DNA from: Solanum dulcamara | Taxonomy: Eukaryota; Streptophyta; Magnoliopsida; Solanales; Solanaceae | Direction of reading: 5' to 3' | NCBI RefSeq assembly: GCF_947179165.1 | Contig: NC_077241.1 | Location: forward strand, 29,445,246-29,509,245 | Length of the DNA stretch: 64,000 bases | Shown: positions 35,238-47,315 of the stretch, piece by piece | Numbering within the stretch: position 1 is the stretch's first letter | How the letters are laid out: each line of letters starts with the position of its first letter | Position numbers and translations under genes: made by a program | The notes under the pieces: generated by a model | Seen by the model: the letters and a program-made list of their open reading frames with translations, nothing else | The model's database searches: none | Told to the model about the DNA's origin: nothing

Positions 35238-37158
35238 CTTTCTTTTTTATAAACAAGAGCTTAGTCGAATCAATTGTTATATAGTCATATAGAAGACTCA
35301 AAGATAACAGCTTACTACTTTAAAGTTTAATCATTCAAAAGTGAGTGAGGGTCCTGAAGTCATATTCAGAACCTGGGAATGGAATTACCCCCAAATCTCA
35401 TATCATATCCTGCTTACATCTAAGACATGCTAAAAGAGAAAAGATAGGCTTTACATACCTATACCAAAAACATACCAAGAGAAGCTTCACATACCTCTTA
35501 TGGACTCCCCTTAATCGTGTTCACATCGTTGTCCTCGAAACCTATTTAACATGGAAGTAATGCAATTGTTAACAACCTTAGACTTTTCAGCAACTTAGTC
35601 TACCCACGGGTATTCATAGCATCCATCCCTTCGCTTGCCTTCTCGACTAGTTCTTTAACTAGTTAAGGCGTTAACGAAAATTGGGCAGCACCTCCCCTAT
35701 AATGTGCCCTATCCAAATTTCCAATTAGACCCCTAAACACTACAGCCAACCAACAACAACAACCTGCAACATATTTTTACGCAATTCACACCAACAAAAT
35801 ACAACATAAACTCCAAATGACTTATTCAAAAATACGATATCAAAATAGGGTTTCTAGTTTCCATTTGGCAAAACCTTTAACCGTACGAAGTGGGGGGTTG
35901 TTTGGATAAAACCAGCAGATCCACCACCTCATTTAGAAAATATTTAGACCCTTCAACAACAAGCCATACCCCTGAAATAGCACCTCACAAGAACAACTTT
36001 ACTTCGACGACAATTCAACTATAGCGACTCCAATTTAGTTTATTCCGAACGTCAAGTGTTTCTATGTCATTTTCACATTTCCAGCCACCTATAGGGCGTG
36101 TAATACACTCCATAACAATACCATAAATTCCAAATTAAAGGAGAAACCTTACCTTACCCGAAATTGGCAAAAATTGTCAAATATCCACTCGGAACCTCTT
36201 CAAATGCGCTTCAATTGAGCGGGCTATTTGTATGACTTCCTCGGTGCCCCAAATTGAATTTTCTCATTATTAAACATCGCTATACAACCACAGGATACCA
36301 TAATTAATTAATTCACAGAACGAAACTCGGAGGCTTACCTCCAATAGGCCTAACCCATAGCCCATCTCTCTTGCCTCTAACGTTTTTCTCTTCTTCTTTC
36401 TTCTAAGTTTCCAATTGTAAAGCTGAAGTTTTAGTTCCGTAAACATCATAAAATACATATATACATATACATGTGCTTAAGGAATACCGTATATAATTAA
36501 TTCACAGAGGGAAATTGGAAAACTTACCTCAAAGTCTTCAAACCATGGCTGCCTCTTCCTTTCACGTTTTCACTCTATGTTTTGGCTGATTTTGGATAAT
36601 GAATAAGTGAATAGTCACATAGTACATATATATATGGGGTGACATGTGTCAGCCCCTAATGGTGACACGTGTCAGGCCCTTATTGGGCCACCTCAACCAT
36701 GCGGCTAATGAGGTGCTGCCATATGGCAGTGAGGTCCACTCCCCCAAGCATGTGGGTCACCTACTTGACCCCAAGCAGGTCGGTCTCCTACCTGCTTGAG
36801 GTGCTGCTACGTGTCACCTTCCTAGGCTGCCACGTCTCCCTCGTGGGTTCGTAATCTCATCTTATTTTAAGAGCCTAGGTAATCCGTGCTACGCAAGCTT
36901 GGTACGTACTCTAATAGCTTAAGTATGTAAGACTTCCAAGTTAGTAGATTACGTAGGTAAATCGAGTCCTATGACTCATTACTTGGCCTCCAATTCCTTC
37001 TGGATTCTTATGACTCCATCTCCAACCTTCTCTACTATGGGGTATCACATTATCCCTTCCTTAGAGTTGTTTGATAGTGTCGTAGCGTATCCGGCTCACA
37101 TGATAATGTCCACGGAACTTATGAGACATACCGAGTTTAAAAAGGGTGGGGTGTTACA
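35238..37158 (-). mobile_element. Inverted LTR half inside composite copy 2
   Basis: Counterpart of 25133-27053. The only differences seen are scattered single bases. It ends in GTGTTACA at 37158, again followed by TTCTGGTTGCAGCC. Confidence 0.85.
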
Positions 37159-37246
37159 TTCTGGTTGCAGCCACCCCATCCTCCGTCTCGTGTAGTTAAA
37201 GGTTTTGTAAAACTGAAACTAGAAACTCTCTTTTGATATCGTAGTT

Positions 37247-37250
37247 TTGA
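37247..37250 (+). other. 447-bp deletion junction
   Basis: TTGA here corresponds to two places in the left unit, 27142-27145 and 27589-27592. The 447 bp between them are missing. The dispersed third copy has the undeleted sequence, so the right unit lost it. Four bases of microhomology suggest end joining or strand slippage. Confidence 0.95.
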
Positions 37251-37646
37251 ACTCCATAGTAGCTAAACTACTATCCTTGAACCTCCTATACGTTAACAGA
37301 AGTATTGAATGTACAGACTCCTAGTCTTAGAGACTATAGGATGATAAGTTCTTTTTGTTTCATAGGTGGCTAGTGTAACTTTAATACATGCCTAGGACCC
37401 CCAAGATTCTGGTTGATGTGTCTTCTAATGGCACTTAGAGGGCACTTGACAGGACTACATTACTAAAATATGTCTATAATTTCGGAGACTTCACTTAATA
37501 TAGCCCTAGTGGCACTCAAAGAGCACCTAAGATGATTATTATCCTGATCCACAAATGATAGCTCAGCATGATTACCCTAATAAGTCTCAGATAATGATCT
37601 ACTTGTATATGATGATATGATGATAATACCGAGTCCCCTAATGGGC

Positions 37647-37946
37647 CGGGTACGGTATGTGATGATATGATTATAACATCGAGTCCCCTAAAGGGCCGGG
37701 TACAGTATATAACGATATGATAATAACACCGAGTTCGCTAATAGGTCGGGTTCAGTATATGATGATATGATGATAACACCGAGTCCCCTAATGGGCCGGG
37801 TACGGTATGTGATGATATGATTATAACACCGAGTCCCCTAAAGGGTCGGGTACGGTATATGATAATATGATTATAACACCGAGACCCATACTGGGCCGGG
37901 AATGGTATGATATATAATGATAGATAGGCATGCATGTGAAAATGTA
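37647..37946 (+). repeat. 50-bp tandem array, right unit
   Basis: Counterpart of 27989-28288 at an offset of 9658. Confidence 0.9.
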
Positions 37947-38758
37947 AGAATGTAATCGTAACATATGACACGATGTTGTATGCGATGGCATGGTAACACC
38001 GAGTCCCCAGTGGGATGAATACGGTATGTGAAGATGGTGTACATGCCCTTATGTTATAGGATTCAGGTATAGTGCCTTATTAACTGTTATACTTGTTTCC
38101 TGCATCCCCATTTTAGTTGTTCTCTTAGTTGTGATGCGTTATGCTTTATATACTCAGTACATATATCGTACTGACTCCCCTTTTCTTGGGGAGCTGCGTT
38201 TCATGCCTGCAGGTACAGATGTTCATTCTGGAGATCCATCAGCTTAAGAGTTCCTCTCAGCTATGTCGGAAGGGCTTCACTATTCTGGAGCCTAATTTTT
38301 TATAATGGTCACTTAATGTATATATTTGTACATTCAAGGGTACGGCGGGGGCCCTGTCCCGCCATATGTTGCTGTTACTATTCCTAGAGGTCTGTAGATA
38401 TATATATGTGGGTTATTTATAAGTTGTTTCGACTGTGCCTATACGACATGTTGTAAATGTTTTTATGTTATGGCAGCCTCGTTGGCGCGTGCCCTTTCAT
38501 GATATGATACGAATGAAAGAGGCTATAGGTACATGAAAAAATTTTAAACTATTGAGATTTTTGTGTATAGTATCACATCACACACGGTTCAACTTAAGTG
38601 TAGCTGCTAAATATGCATAGAGGGTCTAGGTCGGACCCAGTCGCGGCCTACGGGGTTGTGTCGTGACAATTATTATACCGAATCTCAGAGGATAAACTAA
38701 TTGTATATGGTTCCTCATTACTTTACTCATATAGGCTATTAATACGTCACTCACCACA

Positions 38759-38933
38759 TCCCATGAAGGGTCGGGCATGATAAATTCACTGTGTCCCATG
38801 AAGGGCCGGGCATGATAAATTCACTATATCCCATGAAGGGCCGGGCATGATAAATTTATCGCGTCCCATGAAGGGCTGGGTATGATAAATTCACCGCATC
38901 CCATGAAGGGTCGGGCATGATCTATGATGCAAT
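38759..38933 (+). repeat. 35-bp tandem array, right unit
   Basis: Counterpart of 29101-29275 at an offset of 9658, five units. Confidence 0.9.
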
Positions 38934-39662
38934 GATCATTCACCGCGTCCCATGAAGGGTCGGGCATGATTATGATGAAACGATTATGATACCGAGTTCA
39001 CCGAAGGCCGGGTATAAGGTATAATAAGGTATATGACTGCATGTCCTAAGCTGCAGGTACATTAATCTGTTAACTATTATACATGTCTTCTGTATCCCCT
39101 TTTAGTTATTGTTTTGGTTATGATATGTTATGCTTTATATACTCAGTACATATGTCGTACTGACCCCCCATTCTCCGGAGGGCTGCGTTTTATGCCCGCA
39201 GGTACAAATGCTCATTTTGGAGATCGGTAAGCTTAGGAGTCCTCTCAGCTATGTCAGAAATGCTTCACTGTCCTGGAGCCTAATTATTGATACTGATCAT
39301 TTAATATACATATTTATTTATTTAGGGGTACGGCAGGGGCCTTGTCCCGCCATATGATGTCGTTATTACTCTTAGAGGTCTATAGACATGTGTATATGGG
39401 TTATTTGTAAGTTTGTTTCAGTTGTGCTCATACGATGTATTGCAAATGTTTTCATGGTATGGCAGCCTCGTCGGCTTGCATTCCTTTTTTCTATTATGAT
39501 ATAGGTGAATGAGGCTACAGGTTCTTGAAAATTTCTTTTTGACCCACTGGGTTTGTATATAGTATCACATCACACACGATTCAACTTAAGGTCAGCTGAT
39601 AGATACGCATAAGGGGGTCCAAGTCGGACCCCAGTCGCGGCCTATGGGGTTGGGTCGTGACA

Positions 39663-40550
39663 CTCTCGATAGTTAATTGCAACTTGGGCTCTCTTGCCTA
39701 GGATAATAGCTGTAGGGACTCCGTAAGATCCTACCACTCTTTTACTCTATAATTTTACACCTTCTCGGTGGAGTAGGTAACCTTTGATCGAAGGAGCAGG
39801 GAATAATGCATTAAGTTCCATCAGAATTTCAAGGTTAAGCGTGCTAGGGAGAGAGTAATACTGCAATGGGTGACCTTCCTGGAAAGTCTTCGAGTTGCGT
39901 TTCATTGTAATCCTTAACATAATGTGTGGGGCACTCAAGTTAGCTCCAGATTTACCTCAGCGTTGTCTCGCGAGTCTTTATATTTTGCCCTGTCCTTTCG
40001 TCTGTTATCTTGCATCCAATATCGGCGTAGACCTTTAGCTCTACTATCCTCTATTCACTTTGTGTTCTCCTCATTTTCTACCACAGGAGGCTTTTTATTC
40101 CTTTTTCTTTGGTTATTTATCTATCACAACATCATTTGCGACTAACTATATAACCAACGTTTTGGATTTTGGTCTAGCATGCCATCATTATCCTTCGTAA
40201 TGTCTCTTAAGTTGGTTTATATCCTTTTATGGTTACACTCTTTTGTTTTTATACGCAACTGCCTTCTAGTGTTATGTTGTTCAAGGTCTCGTCACAAACT
40301 TCTTAACGCTGCCTTATGTAGCATTCTGGCTTCCATCCAATTATTAGTAGCTTCCGAACCTTTCTAACTAGGTTCAACAAGATATCTTATTGAAGTTTAG
40401 AAGTCTCTCTCACATATATTGTTATATCAATTGCCTCCTCCTACCTTTCCAATTTTCTCATTAACGTCCCCCCTTTAGAAGGTACTCATACTTTCATCTG
40501 CTTGTACCTTGTTCTATGTCTCTTTGTCTAGTCCTAATTTCGCCTAATCT
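39663..40550 (-). mobile_element. Inverted fragment of the non-autonomous internal region
   Basis: The minus strand matches parts of the internal region between ~12080 and ~13320, but the stretch 12740-13190 is absent. A 63-aa minus-strand frame (39938-39747) only reflects the shared sequence at 12600-12720 and is not a recognised protein. The gag-pol element's 5' LTR is inserted at its right edge, after AATCT (40546-40550). Confidence 0.75.
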
Positions 40551-43500
40551 TGTTACACCCCACATCTTTGAACTGAGAAGGTTCCTTAAGTTACTTAGAA
40601 GCTAGTATGTGAGACACTTAAGTTACGACCCTATTGAACAACTCTAAGAAGGGAGAATGTGACACCCCATGGTAGGGGAGGTTGGAAATATGGTCAAGAG
40701 AAGTCGGAGGGAGTTGGATGCCAAGTGATGAGTCGTAGGACTAGACTTGCTTACGTATGCCCCAACTTAGAAGTTTTACATACTTAAGCTATTTGAGTAT
40801 ATACCAAGCTTGCGTAGCATGGATGACATAGGCTCTTAAAAAAAGACGAGATTACGAACCACGAGGACGAAAAAAAATTATGCGGGGCAGCCAATGGGAG
40901 CCTGACATGTGGCAGCACCTAAGCAAGCAGGTGAACCACCTGCTTGGGGTCAAGTAGGTGACACACTGCTTGGGGGAAGTGGGCCCCACTGCCACGTGGC
41001 AGCTCCTCCTTCGGCGCATTGGTGCGGTGGCCCAATAGGGGCTGGACACGTGTCACCTCTTGGGGATGACACTTGTCACACGCTAAGACCACATATATGT
41101 ATGGATATGTATCATATACTCCAGATTCCTTCATCAAATTTCCATCCAAAGCATAAATGAACAAACCCTAAAAGTGGAGAGAAAATTGCGACGACTTGGG
41201 AGAAAAATAAGATAAGTCTCGATTTCGTTCCGTAAATTAATTATCTAGAGTTTACCACAGTGATATGGAAGTATTAGTAGTATATAATTAGAGTTCAGTG
41301 CAGCCAAAAAACGGACAGCAAGCTGCCACGACGGTTCAGCGCGCTAAAAGAATTTCGAGGCGTGATTTCGGCGAGTTCTAGCCAATTTCGGGAAAGGTAG
41401 GGTCTTACCCTCTAATTTGAAGTTTATAATGTTATTATAGGGTGTATTACACACCTCGGGGGATGATGGAAGTTGGGTAAAAGTCGTGGAAGGTTCGACG
41501 TTAGAAATAGACGAATTTGGAAACGCTATAGTTGAATTGTAATCGAATAACGCGTTGTGCTTGGGGTGTGTGACTGCTGGTCGTGTGGTAGTATGTTGTG
41601 ATGCTGGAAAATGATTTAATGAGGGAGTGGGAGCTTCTGCTTGCATCCACACGACCCTACGCTTTGTAAAATTAAAGAATTCACGAAAAGGAGGATAAAA
41701 ACCCGAGTTTTGGTATTGTAGTTTCGAATGAGTTGTTTGGGGTTTATATTGTGTAATGTTGCTATAATATACATATATATGAGCTGATGGTCATGTTTTT
41801 GGTAGGATGTAGGTGTTAAGGACATGATTGGAAATTCGGATAGGGCACATTATAGGGGAGATGCTGTCCGATTTCCATTAACGCCTTAACTAGTTAGGAA
41901 GCTAGTCAAGAAGGCGAGCGAAGGGGGGAATGCTATGAATACTCGTGAGTAGTCTAAATTACTGAGAAGTCTAAGGTTGTTAATACTTGCGTTACTTCCA
42001 TGTTAAATAGGTTTCGAGGACAATGACGTGAACGCGATTAAGGAGAGTCCATAAGAGGTATGTGGAACTTTCTTTTGGCATATTTTTGGTATAAGTGCGT
42101 ACAACTATCTTTCTTTCCTTTTGGAAACGTTTAGCCTTAAGTGAATTGTATATGAAGTGTGGGGATAATTCGATTCCCAGAATTCCAAGTACACCTCATA
42201 ACCCCTATCCACTGTTCAATATTAGAATTCCTAGAGATTAAGTATTGCCTAGTAGGGCTTCTATATGTTAGAATGTAGTGTGTGAGAAGCTATCTCTCCT
42301 TTCCATTAAGATGTATTTGATACGAAAATGAGATTATGATGCCATAGTGGTTCATCGAGCCCCATGATGGGCCGGGTACAAAATATGTATATGCAAATCA
42401 CCTTAGGGAAAGTACACACTATATAGAGCTTATTCTCTTTCTTCTTTTGGGCATGTTCTTGTCTTAGTTGTAAGTTGAATATGATCTGAGCTCCGGGGTA
42501 ACTCCGTTCTTAGCATCTCCTGTTTACTTTTGAATATCAAACTCTAATAGTAGTTAAACTATTTTCTAGGAAACTTCTATACGTTAAAGATGTACCAAAT
42601 GTACAAGCTCTGAGTCGTAAAGAATTTACGATACTATGTGTTTTGATTCCATAAATGATTTGACCCTACGTTAAAACATGTCTAGGGTCCCCGAGATTAC
42701 TTTTGAGACAGCCCATAATGGTATTTAGAGAAAGCTCGAGATGACTACTTCGTTACTCGGGTCCTCAAACAAAAGCTCAACTTTCTTGTTCTATCCGGTA
42801 TTTGATAATAATTTAAATTGCATATAGTTACTCACTACTCTACTCGTGTATACTGTAACTCTTCTTTCACCGAGTCCTGAGCTAGGTCTGTTATCGTGTA
42901 CAACTCACTGCAGTGTTCACCGAGCCGTCACTAGAGGGTCGAGTACATATGTATATATACATGATGATGATGTGTTGCACTAAGGTGGTTATAGCATCGG
43001 GCCTATGATGGTTCTACAGATGTGATTCGCCGAATCCCTGAAAGGGCCGACTATATTGCATAATTTGAGCATGCATGGTTTTGTGATTCATAGAGTACAG
43101 GTACATGTTTCTGGTTTGACAATTTGTTCCCCTGCTTCCCTATTTCGGATATACCTACAGTCGTATTATGTTACGTTTTACATACTCAATACATATGTTG
43201 TACTGACCCCCCTTTCCTCGGGGGACTGCATTTCATGCCCACAGGTGTAGGTACAATGGTTGGGGATCTGCCAGCGTAGGAGTCCCACTCAGCGGTCCAA
43301 GAATGCTCCATTGTGCTGGAGCCTCATTTTGGGTACTAAAACTTGATGCATGTATATAAGTTTTGTTCACGGGTACGGCGGGGGCCCTATCCCGCCTTAT
43401 TTTACTATTTGTTTTACTGTTAGAGGTCTGTGGATACAGATGTGGGTTGTATGTGTATAGAGCGTATGTGTATATTGTTACACCCCACATCTTTGAACTC

Positions 43501-43985
43501 GGAAGGTTCCTTAAGTTACTTAGAAGTTAGTATGTGAGCTACTTAAGTTACGACCCTATTGAAGAACTCTAAGAAGGGAGAATATGACACCCCATGGTAG
43601 GGAAGGTTGGAAATAGGGTCAAGAGAAGTCGGCAGGAGTTGGAGGCCAACTAATGAGTCGTAGGACTCGACTTATCTATGTAAACTACAAAGTTAGAAGT
43701 CTCACGTACGTAAGTTACTTGATTACATACCAAGCCTACGTAGCAAGGCTTTCATAGGCTCTTAAAGTGAGACGAGATTACTAACGAGATTACGAACCCA
43801 CGAGGAAGAAAAAAAATTTTGCGGGGCAGCCAATGGGACGGTGACACGTGGCAGCCCCTAAGCAAGCAGGTGACCCACCTGCTTGGGGTCAAGTAGGTGA
43901 CCCACCTGCTTGGGGGGGTGGGCCCCACTGCCACATGGCAGCCCCACATGGAGTGCATGGACACGGTGGCCCAATAGGGGCTGGA

Positions 43986-44065
43986 CACGTGTCCCCCTTA
44001 GGGGCTGAACACGTGTCCCCCTTAGGGGATGACACATGTCACCCCTTGGGACCACCCATATAAAT
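43986..44065 (+). promoter_or_regulatory. Putative LTR promoter with two G-boxes and TATAAAT
   Basis: CACGTG at 43986-43991 and 44010-44015, then TATAAAT at 44059-44065, the most canonical TATA box seen in any LTR here. ACGTGTC cores resemble abscisic-acid response elements. Function is inferred. Confidence 0.6.
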
Positions 44066-45760
44066 GATATATATCTCAAAATTCAGCTTGTTCATCAAAA
44101 TATCCAGCAGCAACGTGAACAAAAAATAACCTAAAGCTAAGGAGAGAAAATTGCGACGGCTTTGGGAGAAAAATAGGTAAGTCCCATTTTTGTTCCGTAA
44201 ATTAATTAATTAGCGTATACTACGATGATATGGAAGTATTAGTAGTATAAAATTAGAGTTCAGTGCAGACAAAAAATGGACAGCAAGCTGCCACGACGGT
44301 TCAGCACGTTTAAAATAGTTCCGAGGCACAATTTTGGCTAGTTTTAGCCAATTTCGGAAAAGGTAAGTTCTTGCCCTATAATTTGAAGTTTATGATGTTA
44401 GATTAGGGTTTTATTAAACAACTTAGGGGCTGCTGGAAGTTGGGGAAAAGGTTTGAAAAGTTCTTCATACGAAATAAACGAATTTGGAATCGCTATAGTT
44501 AAGTTGTTGTCGAAATAAGGTGTTGTGCGCGTGGGGGCTGCTGCTGGTTGTGTTGTGGCATGTTGCAGGGTCTAAAAGTTCTCTAAATGACGTGTGGGAT
44601 CTTCTGGTTTTAGCCACATGACCCTCCGTTTTGCAATTAAAGAATTCGCGAAAGAAAGATTAAAGACTCTAGTTTTGGTATCTTAGTTTCGAGTGAATTG
44701 TTGGGGGTTTATATGGTGTAATTTTGGTCGTAATATGTATATGTATGGGCTGATGGTTCTATTTTAGGTTGGATGCAGGTTCTAAGGACATGGTTGGTAT
44801 TTCGGATAGGGCACATTATAGGGGAGGTGCTGTCCGATTTTCGTTAACGCCTTAACTAGTTAAAGAACTTGTCGAGAAGGCGAGCGAAGGGATGAATGTT
44901 ATGAATACTCATGGGTAGTCTAAGTTGCTGAAAAGTCCAAGGTTGTTAATACTTGCATTACTTCCATGTTAAATAGGTTTCGAGTACAACGACGTGGAGT
45001 GATTATGGGAAGTCCATACAAGGTATGTAAATCTATTCCTTCTTTTGGCATATTTTGGTATAAATATGTAAAGCCTATTTGTTCTTTCCTTTGGACATGT
45101 GTTAGATCTATATGACAAGTGATATGTGTATTAATCTTGGTGTAACTCTATTCATGAGCTCTGAACGTGATTCATGATTCATAATTCGTGTTCACTGTTG
45201 AATGTTAAGACTCTTAAAGTAGTTAAGCTTCCATTCCTCAAGTCTTCTATATGCTGAGAAGTAGTGTATGTAAAGTTATTCTTCCCCTCTTTTGGAATGA
45301 CTTAGATGTAAGTATTGCGTATATGAAGTTTGAAGTTATTACACTCTTAAAACTCTGAGGGTGAGTAAAGACTCTTTTTCACTTCCTACTGATTAGAACT
45401 CCTATAACAACTTGAGTCATTACTTTTTCAAAGTCTTCCAGGTGATAGGAAATGGTACATGTAAAGCTTGTCTTTTCCTGCTTCAAGAAAGACTAGACTA
45501 AAGGTTCTATAGGACATGGATTTGGATATAGCCCCATTTATAGATTCTGGATGTAACTCATAACTTGTACCCACTTCTGAATGATAAGGGCCTTGAAGTA
45601 GTTTAACTACGACCCTTAAGCCTCCTATAGGTTGAATGGTGTTGGGATGTGTAAGCTCGTATATCTAGGGGCTCTTAAACATGCTTTAGGATGATATATG
45701 TGGGATGTTTGATATTTTACAGAGTTTTACATACACGTATATGCATTATGATATATATGG

Positions 45761-46080
45761 ATCGGGCCGAATGTACCTTGGCACATTTTGCTATGTAAGG
45801 ATTGGGTTGTACGTTCCACGACAGGTTATGCATTATACGAATCGGGCCATCATACCTCGGCATTATTATGCATTATACAGATTGGGCCATTGTACCTCAG
45901 CATTATTATGCATTATACAGATCTAGTCGTCATACCTTGGCATTGTTATATGATATATGGATTGGGCCGTCGTTCCTCGGCATTATTATAAGATACATGG
46001 ATCGGGCAGTCGTTCCTCGGCATGTACTATCTATATACATGGATCGGACTGTACATCCCACAGCATTAATGGTATATATA
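45761..46080 (+). repeat. 40-bp tandem array, about eight units
   Basis: AT(C/T)GGGCC-type motifs start at 45761, 45801, 45841, 45881, 45921, 45961, 46001 and 46042. Units differ by substitutions. Overlapping open frames of 67-96 aa here are repeat artefacts. Confidence 0.92.
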
Positions 46081-47116
46081 TACCTATCATGATAGATGAT
46101 GTGTTTGTAACACTGGGTCCCCGAGTAGGCCGAATACGGTACGTGATAATGGTATATATGACTTTATTTTATGAGATGCAGTTACGGTACCCTATTAAAT
46201 GTTATACTTGGTTTCCTGCATCCCTGTTTCAGTTGTTATCTCAGTTATGTTATTCTTATATACTCAGTACATGTATCGTACTGACCCCCCTTTCTTTGGG
46301 GGACTGTGTTTTATGCCAGCAGGTACCATACAAATTTTGGGAGTCCACTACCTCAGGATTCCACTCAGCAAGTTTAGAAGGAGCTCCATTGATTGGGAGC
46401 CAAGTTTTAGTACCAAACCACCGATGAATATATTTGGTTACATAGGGGTACGGCGGGGGCCCTATCCCGCCATATGTTGTCGTTCCTATTCTTAGAGGTC
46501 TATAGACATGTATGTGTGGGTTGTTCATGAGTTTATTTCGGCTGTGCCTATACGGTATGTTGTAAATGTTTTTACGTTATGGCAGTCTTGTCGTCTTGCA
46601 TTCTCTTTCATGATACGATATGAACGAAAGAGGCCACATGTACACGAAAAAGTTTTAACTTATTGGGTTTTTGTGAGTAGTATCACTTTCTCATAGTTCA
46701 ATTTGACTACAGTTGACAAATATGTATACGGGGGTCTAGGTCGGACACCAGTCGCAGCCCACGGGGTTGGGTCGTGACATATATAAGTTGTATATACGTT
46801 ATATATGAGTACTGTATGGGCTGTATTTGAGTTGTGCATGAGTAGTATATGAGCTGTATGTATGGGTATGTATGGCTGTACTGATATTACTTATAATTCG
46901 GGGCATTCCCGGTGTCGTGGTGGCTTTGTCGGCTTGCGTATATTTGTATTAAGAACATCCTTATGTGTTATTATAGCTTTGTCGGCCTGTATGTTTCTTT
47001 TCTTGAATATCTGTTAAGTGTAAGCAGGAGACAGGTTATGCATCATTAGCCGGGGTACACGTGGGTGTTCGGTTCGGACACCTATCACGGCCTACAGGGA
47101 TGGGTCGTGACAGAAG

Positions 47117-47128
47117 TGGTATCAAAGC
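47117..47128 (+). other. Primer-binding site of the gag-pol element
   Basis: TGGTATCAAAGC differs from the initiator tRNA-Met complement by one G-to-A change. It begins 5 bases after the LTR end. Confidence 0.9.
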
Positions 47129-47315
47129 AGTACTTTCTCGGAGTATACACAGACCGTTTCTAGTAGAGGCTTATTTATCTGTGTGTTGTGCACCACACCA
47201 ATAGACATGAGGTTGCAGGACATTTAGGATATTACCTTTTTTCTTATCTTAGATCGTGCGATAGAGCTACATTTTTAGGATGACCCCTCACTAACCGATC
47301 TATATGTTTACAGTA

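Larger units (their letters stand above)
32087..38673 (+). mobile_element. Composite element, copy 2 (32092-38668)
   Basis: Same order as copy 1: 5' LTR 32092-35221, primer site 35226-35237, inverted LTR half 35238-37158, shortened LTR 37159-38668. Flanks are ATTGT (32087-32091) and ATTAT (38669-38673). The shared flank mutation shows that this copy was made by the 10-kb duplication, not by a second insertion. Confidence 0.85.
29959..39618 (+). repeat. Tandem duplication, right unit
   Basis: Near-identical to the left unit but without the solo LTR (empty site at 30156-30160) and lacking 447 bp at 37247-37250. At its left edge, LTR-B sequence up to AAGGGGGT is joined to the 3' LTR end type of the 7367-18049 element plus that element's right flank. 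This is the product expected from unequal crossing-over between the two LTR ends. Confidence 0.95.
30004..39662 (+). mobile_element. LTR-B, right copy, with intact 3' end
   Basis: Pieces 30004-32091 and 38674-39662 form the LTR around the nested composite. Its last ~45 bases keep the original LTR-B type (CCAAGTCGG, GTCGCGG, CTATGGGG). The left copy and the chimeric junction carry the other type (GCAGGTCGG, GTCACGG, CTACGGGG), which places the crossover just before 29959. Confidence 0.85.
43471..46784 (+). mobile_element. Solo LTR (43476-46779) with perfect TATAT target duplication
   Basis: 3304 bp, TGTTACACCCC to GGTCGTGACA, flanked by TATAT at 43471-43475 and 46780-46784. It sits inside the related 5' LTR of the gag-pol element. 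It has two G-boxes, a hairpin repeat near 43866-43914 and a 40-bp array at 45761-46080. Confidence 0.95.
40551..47112 (+). mobile_element. 5' LTR of the gag-pol element, interrupted
   Basis: TGTTACACCCC at 40551, GGTCGTGACA ending at 47112. Pieces 40551-43475 and 46785-47112 flank a solo LTR. A perfect palindrome TGCCACGTGGCA lies at 40990-41001 and a G-box at 41047-41052, followed by a weak TATA-like ACATATATG near 41091. The splice-donor-like GATAAGTCTCG module is near 41211. Confidence 0.9.

Noticed and set aside
18005..39618. Tandem duplication as a pure assembly error
   Set aside because: The units differ by a solo LTR with target duplication, a 447-bp deletion and scattered substitutions, and the join is a chimeric LTR. 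Collapsed or duplicated assembly would not create these, although haplotype merging cannot be fully excluded without reads.
39924..40367. Two open frames of 73 and 62 aa with hydrophobic stretches
   Set aside because: They lie antisense to the inverted non-coding internal fragment. The pyrimidine-rich strand gives leucine- and phenylalanine-rich peptides by composition.
40909..41164. Open frames on both strands near 40852-41164 and 43752-44079
   Set aside because: They translate the hairpin and G-box promoter block. Repeated peptides such as AGDPPAWGQVGD come from the doubled DNA palindrome.
45705..46092. CRISPR-like array of 40-bp repeats
   Set aside because: The units follow each other without unique spacers and vary by substitution; this is a minisatellite inside a plant LTR.
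45705..46427. Overlapping open frames up to 156 aa
   Set aside because: They run through the 40-bp array and LTR end in several frames at once. The 40-bp period gives repeating peptides by chance, and nothing resembles a protein family.
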